Source of the DNA: JAPKZH01 sp964537875
GTDB lineage: Bacteria > Acidobacteriota > Aminicenantia > Aminicenantales > UBA4085
Length of the DNA: 64,000 bases
Reading direction: 5' to 3'
NCBI GenBank assembly: GCA_964537875.1
Contig: CAZIDN010000002.1
Coordinates: 86,246-150,245 of the forward strand
In this document: positions 44,158-52,098 of the stretch, piece by piece
How positions within the stretch are numbered: the first letter of the stretch is position 1
Layout: the number at the start of each line of letters is the position of its first letter
The notes under the pieces: model-generated
What the model saw: the letters and a program-made list of their open reading frames with translations, nothing else
Told to the model about the DNA's origin: nothing
Databases searched by the model: none
Translations under genes and position numbers: made by a program

Positions 44158-45408
44158 ATGAACCTGACCCTGCCCCGTTTTTTCTGGAGAGAGTACCGCA
44201 AGCGCCGGAAGAAGGCCTCACTTATCACCTTCGCCCTCTTCTGGGGGACGCTGTCCATTCTGCTGCTCATGGCCTTCGGCCAGGGCATGACCATCCAGTT
44301 CAAGGTCGCGTTTTCCGGCCTCGGCGAGACGCTGATCATGGTCTACGGCGGCCAGACCTCCCTCGAATTCGAAGGCCTGCCTAAAGGGCGTCCGGTCTCC
44401 CTCTATCCGGAGGACGTCGACTACCTCAAGGAAAGGATCCCGGAGATCCTGCGCATCGCCCCGGAATCGTACAATTACCTGCAGGTGTCGGCCAACGGCA
44501 AGGAGATTAACCGCACCGTCCACGGCACGACCGCCGAGTTCGCCCTGATGCGCACGCAGGTCCCCCGGCTGGGCGGCCGCTTCCTCAACGCCGACGATGT
44601 TGCGGAGGGGAGGAAGGTCGCCTTCATCGGCTGGAAAGTCGCGGCGGACCTCTTCGGCGGCGCAAACCCCGTCGGGAGCCAGATCGTCATCAACCGCATC
44701 CCCTTCACCGTCATCGGTGTGTTGCAGAAAAAAATCCAGGATTCGATGTACCAGGGGCCGGATGCCGACCAGATCTATCTCCCGTTTTATGCCTACCGCC
44801 AGATCGACAACCGGCGGCGCATCAACCAGATCCACATCCAACCCCATGAGGCGGCGCAGTCCAAGCTGATCGAAGCGCGGGTCCGGACGCTTCTGGGAAG
44901 AAAAAACCGCTTCGACCCCGACGACCGCTACGCCCTCAGCTTTTGGAATACCATCGAGGACGCCAAGGAAGGCATGGCCATCTTCAAGGGGATCGAAATC
45001 TTCCTCGGTATCATCGGCGCCCTGACCCTGCTCATCGGAGCGGTCGGCGTCACCAACCTGATGTATGCCGTCGCCAAGGAGCGGACCAAGGAGATCGGGA
45101 TCAAGCTGGCGATCGGCGCGCGACGGCGGGTCATCGTCCAGCAGTTTTTCCTGGAGACGCTGTTCGTCTTCGCCAAGGGGACGTTCTGGGGGTTCATCGT
45201 CGCCTTCAACATCGTCCACCTCATCCGCCTCGCCCCGATCAATTACGATTCGTTCGGAATCGAGGCTTATCTGCTGCGGCCGGAATTCTCCCTTCAAATC
45301 TTCGCCGCTTACGTGGCCATCCTGGGGGTCCTCGTCTTCCTGTCGGGGATCTTCCCGGCGCTCAGAGCGTCTCGGTCAAACCCCATCGAGTCACTCCGCT
45401 ATGAATAG
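44158..45408 (+). CDS. MacB/FtsX-family ABC transporter permease 2
   Basis: A 416-residue permease with the same layout as its neighbour, starting 1 nt after it: TM1 (about 20-40), a MacB periplasmic domain, then FtsX TMs with LIGAVGVTNLMYAVAKERTKE and IGIKLAIGARRRVIVQQF. The two permeases probably make a heterodimer, unlike the MacB homodimer. Confidence 0.92.
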   Translation: MNLTLPRFFWREYRKRRKKASLITFALFWGTLSILLLMAFGQGMTIQFKVAFSGLGETLIMVYGGQTSLEFEGLPKGRPVSLYPEDVDYLKERIPEILRIAPESYNYLQVSANGKEINRTVHGTTAEFALMRTQVPRLGGRFLNADDVAEGRKVAFIGWKVAADLFGGANPVGSQIVINRIPFTVIGVLQKKIQDSMYQGPDADQIYLPFYAYRQIDNRRRINQIHIQPHEAAQSKLIEARVRTLLGRKNRFDPDDRYALSFWNTIEDAKEGMAIFKGIEIFLGIIGALTLLIGAVGVTNLMYAVAKERTKEIGIKLAIGARRRVIVQQFFLETLFVFAKGTFWGFIVAFNIVHLIRLAPINYDSFGIEAYLLRPEFSLQIFAAYVAILGVLVFLSGIFPALRASRSNPIESLRYE

Positions 45409-45417
45409 AGGGTCATC

Positions 45418-46080
45418 ATGATCGAACTTCAAGGCATCACCAAGGTCTATAAGACGGGGAGCCAGATCCTGGAAGCGCTCCGTAGCGTGTCCCTGAAGAT
45501 CGGGCGGGGAGAGTTCATCTCCATCATGGGGCCTTCCGGATCGGGGAAATCGACGCTGATGAACATCATCGGTTGCCTGGACACACCGACGGCGGGGGAA
45601 TATGTCCTCGACGGCGACCGGGTGGCCGGCCTGTCCTTCGATCAGCTCGCGGCCGTGCGCAACCGCAAGATCGGCTTTGTCTTCCAGAATTTCAACCTTC
45701 TTCCCTATGCCACGACATGGGAGAACATCGAGCTTCCCATGCTATTTGACGGGAAAAACGCCCATAAAAGAAAAAAGCGAATCAGCGAGCTGCTGAACGC
45801 CGTCGGACTATACGACCGGCGCGACCACCGGCCGTCGGAGCTTTCGGGAGGGCAGCAGCAGCGGATCGCGCTGGCCAGGGCGCTGGCGAACGACCCGCCC
45901 ATCTTGCTCGCTGACGAGCCGACGGGCAACCTTGACTCCCGGAGCGGCGAAGAGATCATGGCCATTCTGAGCGAGCTCTGGAAGGCCGGCCGGACCATCG
46001 TCATGGTCACCCATAACGACCGGATCGCTTCTTATTCGCAGCGGATTATCCGTCTCCTGGACGGCATGGTCCAGGATTGA
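45418..46080 (+). CDS. ABC transporter ATPase, MacB/LolD type
   Basis: A 220-residue ATPase with Walker A GPSGSGKSTLMNIIGCLD, Q-loop VFQNFNLLPYATTWEN, signature LSGGQQQRIALARALAN and Walker B ILLADEPTGNLDS, all typical of the LolD/MacB/FtsE group. Last gene of the export operon. The 3' end abuts a transposase remnant on the other strand. Confidence 0.95.
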   Translation: MIELQGITKVYKTGSQILEALRSVSLKIGRGEFISIMGPSGSGKSTLMNIIGCLDTPTAGEYVLDGDRVAGLSFDQLAAVRNRKIGFVFQNFNLLPYATTWENIELPMLFDGKNAHKRKKRISELLNAVGLYDRRDHRPSELSGGQQQRIALARALANDPPILLADEPTGNLDSRSGEEIMAILSELWKAGRTIVMVTHNDRIASYSQRIIRLLDGMVQD

Positions 46081-46230
46081 TTGACGCAGAGACCATAATA
46101 GAGGGTCATGATCCGACCTTGGCCGGGGATACGCGAGGTGGCCCGGGTGGTGAATTCTAGATAATCCATCGACTCCAGGAAGGGATTGTCCCGGCCACAT
46201 TGGTAACCTACTTTGCCTTCCTTCTCCAGT
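46081..46230 (-). pseudogene. IS91-like (Y2) transposase remnant
   Basis: One minus-strand frame gives about 50 residues with the late pattern of IS91-type transposases: MDYLEFTTRATSRIPGQG, then RIMTLYYGLC (the family typically has LEFLARLxxHIPxxGxxxVRYYG). There is no start, catalytic tyrosine or complete end. This is a decayed mobile-element fragment; the match is by pattern only. Confidence 0.5.
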
Positions 46231-46353
46231 AAGGAGGGCCGTCCCAGAGATAAAAAAAGAAGAGAAAATAGATATTCGAGTTGTAAACAAATGTTGATAC
46301 GGCGATGGAGAAGGCGGCGCGAGGATGTTAATAGGCAGCGAAAGTTTTTAAGT

Positions 46354-46458
46354 TGTCATCAACCCATGAAGATTTCCGGATTGTGGGGACGCCTGATGGA
46401 TTGTCTGGCTTTTGAAGAAGAGAGCCGCGGCCGGATAGTTTCCGAGTTTGAGACGCTG
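46354..46458 (+). pseudogene. degraded copy of the ricT 3' end (copy 2)
   Basis: About 105 nt align with ricT 41608-41712, including agatttccggattgtg, ctggcttttgaagaagag and gagacgctg, with a few substitutions and one small deletion near aaccc(c)a. No start codon or frame is retained. Shares the variant gtttccgagtttgagacgct with the third copy but not with ricT. Confidence 0.8.
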
Positions 46459-46738
46459 TCAAGACAGGGAACGAGCATGTTACGCCACATTTGGATACTT
46501 GACATCGATCCCGACAGATAATATCTTTATATCAAGATAGATGGTAAAGATTCCCAGCTTATTGGGAGGGAAACTCGCGCCGCGCAATAAAGCTATTTAT
46601 TTTCCCTCTGAGCTTCGTCGGCCGCAGGCCCGCTATAACGATTCGAACGATTTGGCCCGGGCTTTCTCGAAAAAAGGGCTTTGCGGAAACGGAAAAAGGC
46701 CATAAAACTATGAATAGGAAGATAAAGGAGGAACGATC

Positions 46739-48373
46739 ATGAGGAAATTCTTTGCCCTCATCACCGTCGTGCTTTTGAGCTCAAGCCTGTTCGGCATGCG
46801 GGTCGGGACGATGCAGGTCGTCGATCCCGCACGGCCCCAGTCAGCCCAAGACATCCGGGCCCAAAAGGCCGTCTGGACGTTCCTGGCGGCCGAGATCGAG
46901 AACGGCCATTTCTTTCTCAAGACCGTCCAGCGCGACACACTCAGCCCGGTTGAACACCGCCGCTACCAGCAGATGTTCGCCGGCCTGCCGGTCTGGGGCG
47001 GCGAGATCATCCAGCACGTGCGCAACGGGAAGGTCGAGTCCTACGACGGGGAATATTTCATCATCTTGCAGCTCGATCCGAAACCGCGCCTGACCATGGC
47101 CCAGGCGCTAGAGTCCCTGCAGGGAATCCTCAAGGAAACTGGCCTCGAGATCGCCGCCGAGCGGAGCGAACTCGTCATCTTTCCGCAGAACGACCACGAG
47201 TTCCGGCTGGCCTACAAGCTCTGGGTCCGCAAGCCGAACGCGCCGATGTTCAACGAGACGGCGATCGTGGATGCGACGACGGGGGCCGTCCTGCTCCACT
47301 TCTCCAACATTAAGTCCGAGGACATCATTATCGGTGTCGGGCTTGGCCAGCGAGGCGATACCCTGAAGTTCCCGACCAGCCAGTCCGGCGGCCAGTATTT
47401 AATGAAAGACTCCCGCGTCGCCCGTCCTTTTGTCCAGCAGACGTTCGACTGCAAGCACCAGCTACCCGCGACCGTCTATGTCTCGAGCTCGGCGAGTAAC
47501 TCCTGGCCGAGCGACAACGTCGTCAACCTCCATACCTACATCGGCTTCAGCTATGATTTTTATTTCACCAAGTTCGGGCTCAAGGGGCCGAACAACGCCA
47601 ATATGACTTTGAATGCCTTCGCCCATATCTTCTCTATCCCTTCCGAGTTATATGATAACGCCCAATGGAACCCGGATGGAATATACGGCATGGGAGTGTA
47701 TTTTTTCGATCCCTATCTCTCGGGCGAAGATATGGGCGCGGCGATCGACATCGTCGGCCATGAGTTCAGCCACGCGGTTACAAACTTCCATGCCAATTGG
47801 GATTACTCCGGGGAATATGGGGCGCTCGACGAATCATTCTCGGATATCATGGGTACCGCCCTGGAATTCATGTTCCAATCCGAGGGCACCGGTTACAACA
47901 AGGCTGATTGGTATAACGGCGAAGACGCCAATAGCCCCTTTTCTTACAACAAGTGCCGCTGTCAACAAAATCCCAACGTCAACTCTCAGCTCAAAAACAG
48001 CGGCTATCCGTCCCAATATTGGTATCCCGATCCGGCTCATCTTTCCCAGAAGATTCCGACTCTCTACTACTCTGGCGGGATCGTTGACAATGATAACGTA
48101 CACTATAACTGCACGATCTATCCCCACGTATTCTATCTCCTGGCCCATGGCGGCACGAATCCCGTCTCCGGGATGTCAGTCTCGGCTGTGGGGCTTGAGA
48201 GCGCTACCAAAATCTTCTACGACGCGTTCGTCAACCGGGCGGTTAAGAAGACGGACTTCCTCGGCATGGCCAACGCCCTGCTCGCCTCGTCCTACTACCT
48301 CTACGGATCGAGTTCGAACGAGTACGCCCAAGTGAAGCAGGCGCTCCGGGCGATCGGCTACACTGTCAATTAA
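46739..48373 (+). CDS. secreted M4-family (thermolysin-like) metalloprotease
   Basis: A 544-residue preproenzyme with a signal peptide (to about residue 19), an FTP/PepSY propeptide (about 45-185, FAGLPVWGGEIIQHV) and an M4 catalytic domain. The zinc site is HEFSH (in DIVGHEFSHAVT, near residue 341), and the third ligand is the Glu of GALDESFSD about 23 residues later. The catalytic His region may be DNDNVHYNCTIYPHVFYLL. An AAGGAGG ribosome binding site is present. Probably exported by the Sec route and self-processed. Confidence 0.93.
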   Translation: MRKFFALITVVLLSSSLFGMRVGTMQVVDPARPQSAQDIRAQKAVWTFLAAEIENGHFFLKTVQRDTLSPVEHRRYQQMFAGLPVWGGEIIQHVRNGKVESYDGEYFIILQLDPKPRLTMAQALESLQGILKETGLEIAAERSELVIFPQNDHEFRLAYKLWVRKPNAPMFNETAIVDATTGAVLLHFSNIKSEDIIIGVGLGQRGDTLKFPTSQSGGQYLMKDSRVARPFVQQTFDCKHQLPATVYVSSSASNSWPSDNVVNLHTYIGFSYDFYFTKFGLKGPNNANMTLNAFAHIFSIPSELYDNAQWNPDGIYGMGVYFFDPYLSGEDMGAAIDIVGHEFSHAVTNFHANWDYSGEYGALDESFSDIMGTALEFMFQSEGTGYNKADWYNGEDANSPFSYNKCRCQQNPNVNSQLKNSGYPSQYWYPDPAHLSQKIPTLYYSGGIVDNDNVHYNCTIYPHVFYLLAHGGTNPVSGMSVSAVGLESATKIFYDAFVNRAVKKTDFLGMANALLASSYYLYGSSSNEYAQVKQALRAIGYTVN

Positions 48374-48383
48374 GGAGACTTGC

Positions 48384-49439
48384 GTGAAACACAAGAAAGC
48401 GATTCTCATCATCCTCCTCCTTGCGGTCTTTGCCGCCTCGGCCGCCTTCGCCTCCGAGGCGATCAAGGTTAAGGTCAAAGTCCAGCTAGCCAACGTCCGC
48501 AAGACCCCTGATCTCAAAGGCGCCGTAATTCAGCAGCTCCCGATGGGGACGGTCCTGAACGTGCTTGAGAAAACGGGAGATTGGTACCACGTAGCCCTGA
48601 CTATAAGCGGCGGGCCGGCCGAGGGCTACATCCACACTTCGGTCGTCGAGGAAATGGTCGAGGTCTCGATCCCAGCGCCGGCCAAACCGCCCGCCGGCCG
48701 GCCGGCTGCCCCGCCTGTGCTCGTCCCCCAGCGGCCGGCGGCCCCCACCGCCCCTGCGGGCAAGAGCGCCTCCAAGAAGTTCTTTCTCTCCGCGGGCTAC
48801 CAGATGGGCTTCGCTTCCGAGAGCCAGAGTCTTGGCTACAACCTGTCCATCTACCAGGAGACCGCGGATTTCGGTCTGGACTACAACTTGAAGAAAGGCA
48901 ACACGATCGACGCCGCCTTGGGGCTCTTTCTCGGCCAGGCCTGGGGCGTAAAGTTCGGCGGCGGCATGACCTCGCGCGATTTTGAGGAGACGACCTCGGT
49001 CTCCATCCCCCATCCCCTGTGGATGAACAGCCCCCGCAAGGGAACGATCACCGGCGCCGGGCTGAATATCAGCGAGATCGATCTTTATTTGAACCTCTTC
49101 TACCTCTTCCGGTTCGGAGCGCTCGCCCTGGAGCTCTCCGGTGGCCCCTCCTATGTACTCTCGACGGCGATGATTGTCTCCAACATCACATTCGCCGAGA
49201 CGGGCTATCCGTACATGACGAACACGATCAGCCAGTCCCAGACGGAATTCAAGGCCAATGCCTTCGGATTCAACGCAGGTGTGTCGCTTGGCTACGACTT
49301 CGGGTCCTCGTTCGGAATTTTCCTCGACGCGCGCTATGTCATGGCCAAGGCGACCTACCAGCCGGGCGGGGACATCCCCGATCTCACGGCCACCCTTGGC
49401 GGCTTCAGAGCCGGGGGCGGCCTCAAGGTGATGTTCTGA
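48384..49439 (+). CDS. SH3-domain outer-membrane beta-barrel protein
   Basis: A 351-residue exported protein from the GTG at 48384. A signal peptide (to about residue 24) is followed by a bacterial SH3 domain (about 25-90: KVQLANVRKTPDLKGAVIQQ, LEKTGDWYHVAL). A Pro/Ala-rich linker and a C-terminal OmpA-like beta-barrel (about 132-351) come next; the protein ends in GGGLKVMF with a terminal Phe, as in many outer-membrane proteins. It probably binds cell wall through SH3. It starts 10 nt after the protease, so the two are likely co-transcribed. Confidence 0.82.
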   Translation: MKHKKAILIILLLAVFAASAAFASEAIKVKVKVQLANVRKTPDLKGAVIQQLPMGTVLNVLEKTGDWYHVALTISGGPAEGYIHTSVVEEMVEVSIPAPAKPPAGRPAAPPVLVPQRPAAPTAPAGKSASKKFFLSAGYQMGFASESQSLGYNLSIYQETADFGLDYNLKKGNTIDAALGLFLGQAWGVKFGGGMTSRDFEETTSVSIPHPLWMNSPRKGTITGAGLNISEIDLYLNLFYLFRFGALALELSGGPSYVLSTAMIVSNITFAETGYPYMTNTISQSQTEFKANAFGFNAGVSLGYDFGSSFGIFLDARYVMAKATYQPGGDIPDLTATLGGFRAGGGLKVMF

Positions 49440-49445
49440 GACCGG

Positions 49446-49465
49446 CGGGGCGGCCTTTCGCCCCG
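49446..49465 (+). terminator. GC-rich hairpin after the SH3/barrel gene
   Basis: cggggcg (49446-49452) pairs with cgccccg (49459-49465) over a 6-nt loop, just past the stop. There is no U-tract, so termination is uncertain. Confidence 0.35.
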
Positions 49466-49569
49466 AAAGCGCCCTGAGCTTGGCATTGGGCGCGGCCGCC
49501 GTGCCCGGGCCGAGGGCGGCGGCAAAGTCAGGAGGAATAGGCCTGGGTTATAAGACGAGAGGAATCGTT

Positions 49570-49640
49570 GTGCTGTCCGGCTTTTAAAGAAGAGAACCGC
49601 GGCCGGATGGTTTCCGAGTTTGAGACGCTAATCGCAGATG
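49570..49640 (+). pseudogene. degraded copy of the ricT 3' end (copy 3)
   Basis: About 70 nt align with ricT 41653-41721 (ggcttttaaagaagagaa, then ggccggatg, gagacgct and atcg.agat). Closer to copy 2 than to ricT at variant positions. It lies directly before the 3' end of the anti-sigma gene. Confidence 0.75.
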
Positions 49641-49649
49641 AGGGCCGGA

Positions 49650-50303
49650 TTACTTCTGTTCCGTGATCGTGAATTGGGCGACGCGGGAGACCGCAAGCAG
49701 CGTCCCTTTCTGGGAATAGGCTTTGACCTGCCATGAATAACGCTCGCCGGGTTTTAGCTGCGATCTGATCTCTTCCGGCAGAACGATCCTGGTGTCCTGG
49801 GTTGTGCCCGTCCAAATCACCTTGTGGTTGGAAAGGGTCACCCTGTATTCCACGTCCTCGCCGAGAGCTTTCCATTCGATAAAGGCCGGGGCGGAGGAGA
49901 GGCCGCCTGCCGGAGCGATGGCGTCGATGGATGCTCCGCGGACGGTCTGGTCGCCCGTGAAAACAAACTGAGGGGCGTCCTGTTTGGACCTCGGGACCAC
50001 GGCCAGGACGACGACAATGATCAAGGCTGCCGATACAGCAGCGGCTACCCACTGACGGGGAGTGAGATAGGACAGGACTTTTTCTGTCCAGGGCACGCTT
50101 TCGACCACCTGATGGGCGGCCTCAGGAGCGAAGATCTGAGCCCCCTGGTTTTTGACGGTTTCGATCAGCGCCTGGCGTTCGACCGTCTTTTGAAAGCACG
50201 AGGAACAATTGAAATAGTGGTCTTCAAACTTCCATTTTTCGTTTTCGGAGAGTTTATTCAGGAGATAAAGGTCGATGGTTTCTTGATGTTCGCATTTTTT
50301 CAT
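49650..50303 (-). CDS. zinc-finger anti-sigma factor
   Basis: Begins at the ATG at 50303, which has AGGAAAGG upstream. The 217-residue protein has an N-terminal zf-HC2 site (H..YFNCSSC within EDHYFNCSSCFQ), one TM (about 83-105, WVAAAVSAALIIVVVLAVV) and a periplasmic FN3-like domain (FIEWKALGEDVEYRVTLSN). It should hold the ECF sigma encoded 65 nt upstream until a signal arrives. The extracytoplasmic domain may sense the signal. Confidence 0.87.
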   Translation of the reverse strand: MKKCEHQETIDLYLLNKLSENEKWKFEDHYFNCSSCFQKTVERQALIETVKNQGAQIFAPEAAHQVVESVPWTEKVLSYLTPRQWVAAAVSAALIIVVVLAVVPRSKQDAPQFVFTGDQTVRGASIDAIAPAGGLSSAPAFIEWKALGEDVEYRVTLSNHKVIWTGTTQDTRIVLPEEIRSQLKPGERYSWQVKAYSQKGTLLAVSRVAQFTITEQK

Positions 50304-50368
50304 CTTGGCACCTTTCCTCATTTTCGTTTCATTGGTTTAGTCGCCATGTGTGACAAAAAATGGAAAAA

Positions 50369-50878
50369 TTATCCCGTCAGGATTTTTCTCAGGAGCTTCT
50401 GGGCGTAGTTCACCCGCTCGCTGACCTTGGCCGGGGTAATGCCCAATTTGCGGGCGACCTCCTCTCTTGAAAGGTCTTTAAAATAATAGAGATAAAGGAC
50501 ATCTTTGAACTTTGGCTTGAGCTGCTTGATGGCCTCGGCCAGCCGGGCCGCCCGTTCATCCCGTTCCACTTGGTCATGGGGGTCGGGCAGCGGGCTGACT
50601 TCCGGGGCATGCCTGAGAACCCTCGTTTTCTGCCGGATATAATCGATGATCCGCCGGGTCGTGATGGTATAAATAAATGTACCGACCGAGGACTCCCCCC
50701 GGAACTCGCCGGACTGGATCTTTTGAATGGCCTGCATCATGATCTCGTTCACGACGTCTTCCCAATCGGGATTTCCCCCGCCCAGGGACTTCCTCACCTT
50801 GAAGCTGACGACAGGCCGGTACTGAGTGACGACCTGGTCGAGGTCGGTTTCCGTTTTGCGGGCTTCTCCGGGATTCAT
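50369..50878 (-). CDS. ECF-family RNA polymerase sigma factor
   Basis: A 169-residue sigma-70-family factor with sigma2 (about 20-85: DWEDVVNEIMMQAIQKIQSG, GTFIYTITTRRIIDYIRQK) and sigma4 (about 110-165: LKPKFKDVLYLYYFKDLSRE, LGITPAKVSERVNYAQKLL). Coupled with the downstream anti-sigma gene. Its -10 box lies 11 nt from the ATG, and there is no Shine-Dalgarno sequence. Confidence 0.93.
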   Translation of the reverse strand: MNPGEARKTETDLDQVVTQYRPVVSFKVRKSLGGGNPDWEDVVNEIMMQAIQKIQSGEFRGESSVGTFIYTITTRRIIDYIRQKTRVLRHAPEVSPLPDPHDQVERDERAARLAEAIKQLKPKFKDVLYLYYFKDLSREEVARKLGITPAKVSERVNYAQKLLRKILTG

Positions 50879-50889
50879 AATTTTTTTTC

Positions 50890-50918
50890 ATTATATATCC
50901 TGGCCCCCTCCTTGACAA
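50890..50918 (-). promoter_or_regulatory. promoter of the ECF sigma/anti-sigma operon
   Basis: On the minus strand TTGTCA (50913-50918), a 17-nt spacer and a perfect TATAAT (50890-50895), 11 nt before the ATG. This is a housekeeping-type promoter giving a leaderless mRNA, not an obvious ECF autoregulated one. Confidence 0.75.
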
Positions 50919-51022
50919 GCTGGATACTCTTGGAGTGCGCCTCCTTGAAATCACACATTTGGAGTGCTTCCACCCTTAGAAGGAATTCAATTTTTTTGCC
51001 GGCGATGCGACTAAACCTTTGT

Positions 51023-51077
51023 TCTGAGAGGAGAAGTCATATGGAAAACGGCCTCATCGTCGAAACTTCCCAGAAGG
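51023..51077 (+). repeat. 55-nt contig end, left of gap
   Basis: Identical to 51178-51232 on the far side of the N run. It includes the ribosome binding site and first 12 codons of the HD-GYP gene. Almost certainly the same genomic bases represented twice. Confidence 0.9.
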
Positions 51078-51177
51078 NNNNNNNNNNNNNNNNNNNNNNN
51101 NNNNNNNNNNNNNNNNNNNNNNNNNNNNNNNNNNNNNNNNNNNNNNNNNNNNNNNNNNNNNNNNNNNNNNNNNNNNN
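51078..51177. other. assembly gap of 100 N
   Basis: A run of exactly 100 N, the conventional size for a gap of unknown length. The flanking 55-nt identity suggests that the contigs overlap and the real gap is zero. Confidence 0.95.
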
Positions 51178-51232
51178 TCTGAGAGGAGAAGTCATATGGA
51201 AAACGGCCTCATCGTCGAAACTTCCCAGAAGG
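51178..51232 (+). repeat. 55-nt contig end, right of gap
   Basis: Identical to 51023-51077. Reading continues from here into the full HD-GYP gene. Confidence 0.9.
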
Positions 51233-52098
51233 CCGGGGAGATCAACGCCCAGATTCAGAGCCTCAAAGCCCTGCTCCATTTTGACCGGGAGCGGGCCGTT
51301 CGCGGGGATGATAATGCCCCGGTTTTGCCGTCTTTTATCGAAAATCCTCTGACTTGGCCGGCCCAAAACCAAAAGTTTGCCCGTGTCCTTTCGGCCAAGA
51401 AGATCCTCAGAGACCTCAGCCGGCCCGGAGAGTTCATGGAGGCGAAAGAAGCCGTTCCCCTCTCCGCACGACCTTCGGAAACGCCGGATCATTTAAGGTC
51501 CGACCTCCTCTATTTTATCGCCCTGACCGATCTCAATGAGGAGACATTCGGCCATTCCCAGCTCGTCGCAGGCTATGCCCTCCTCCTGGCCCGGGAACTC
51601 GGCATAGAAAACGTGAGGTCCCTGGCCGAAGTCGAACGGGGGGCGCTCCTCCATGACATCGGGAAGATCGGAATTCCGGAATTCATCTTGAAGAAAACGA
51701 CGCCGCTGACATTCCTGGAATGGGAAATCATCAAAGAGCATCCCGTCGTGGGATTCGAGATCATCAAAGAATTTAGTTTCTTGGCCAAGGCCGCCCAGGT
51801 CGTCCTTTATCACCACGAGCGTTTCGACGGCAAAGGATATCCTTGCCGCCTGGCCGGCGAGGCTATTCCTCTGGAAGCCCGGATCTTTTCCATCGCCGAC
51901 ACGATCGATGCCATAACTTCAGACAGGCCTTATCGAAAAGGCCGGAGCTTTGAAGAAGCTTTTGGCGAGGTCGAAAAATGCGCCGGGACCCAGTTCGATC
52001 CGGCGCTGGTTGAAGTGGCGCTGTCCATCCCGAAGGCCGACTGGCTCGAGGCCAAGAGGAACACGCTCAGGCGGCTCCGTCCCCCCACCATCCATTAA
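51196..52098 (+). CDS. HD-GYP domain phosphodiesterase
   Basis: A 300-residue protein from the ATG at 51196 (AGGAG upstream). The N-terminal 110 residues are not recognised. The HD-GYP domain (about 115-290) has the metal-site HD in LLHDIGKIGIPEFIL, the conserved EHP in IKEHPVVGFEII, and the GYP motif in HHERFDGKGYP, followed by ARIFSIADTIDAITSDRPYR. HD-GYP proteins hydrolyse cyclic di-GMP or related dinucleotides. The first 37 bases are duplicated before the gap at 51041-51077. The 3' end overlaps the lut gene by 4 nt, convergent. Confidence 0.93.
   Translation: MENGLIVETSQKAGEINAQIQSLKALLHFDRERAVRGDDNAPVLPSFIENPLTWPAQNQKFARVLSAKKILRDLSRPGEFMEAKEAVPLSARPSETPDHLRSDLLYFIALTDLNEETFGHSQLVAGYALLLARELGIENVRSLAEVERGALLHDIGKIGIPEFILKKTTPLTFLEWEIIKEHPVVGFEIIKEFSFLAKAAQVVLYHHERFDGKGYPCRLAGEAIPLEARIFSIADTIDAITSDRPYRKGRSFEEAFGEVEKCAGTQFDPALVEVALSIPKADWLEAKRNTLRRLRPPTIH

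Larger units (their letters stand above)
46081..46738. other. 658-nt stretch of remnants before the M4 protease gene
   Basis: Contains the IS91-like remnant, an A/T-rich spacer (46231-46353), a degraded ricT 3' end (46354-46458) and about 280 nt with no recognised content. The last 20 nt carry the AAGGAGG site of the protease gene. Confidence 0.6.

Noticed and set aside
49446..49465. Confident intrinsic terminator
   Set aside because: The GC hairpin has no following T-run; kept only as a low-confidence feature.
51023..51232. Real tandem duplication of the HD-GYP gene start
   Set aside because: Exact 55-nt identity on both sides of a standard 100-N gap is better explained by overlapping contig ends.
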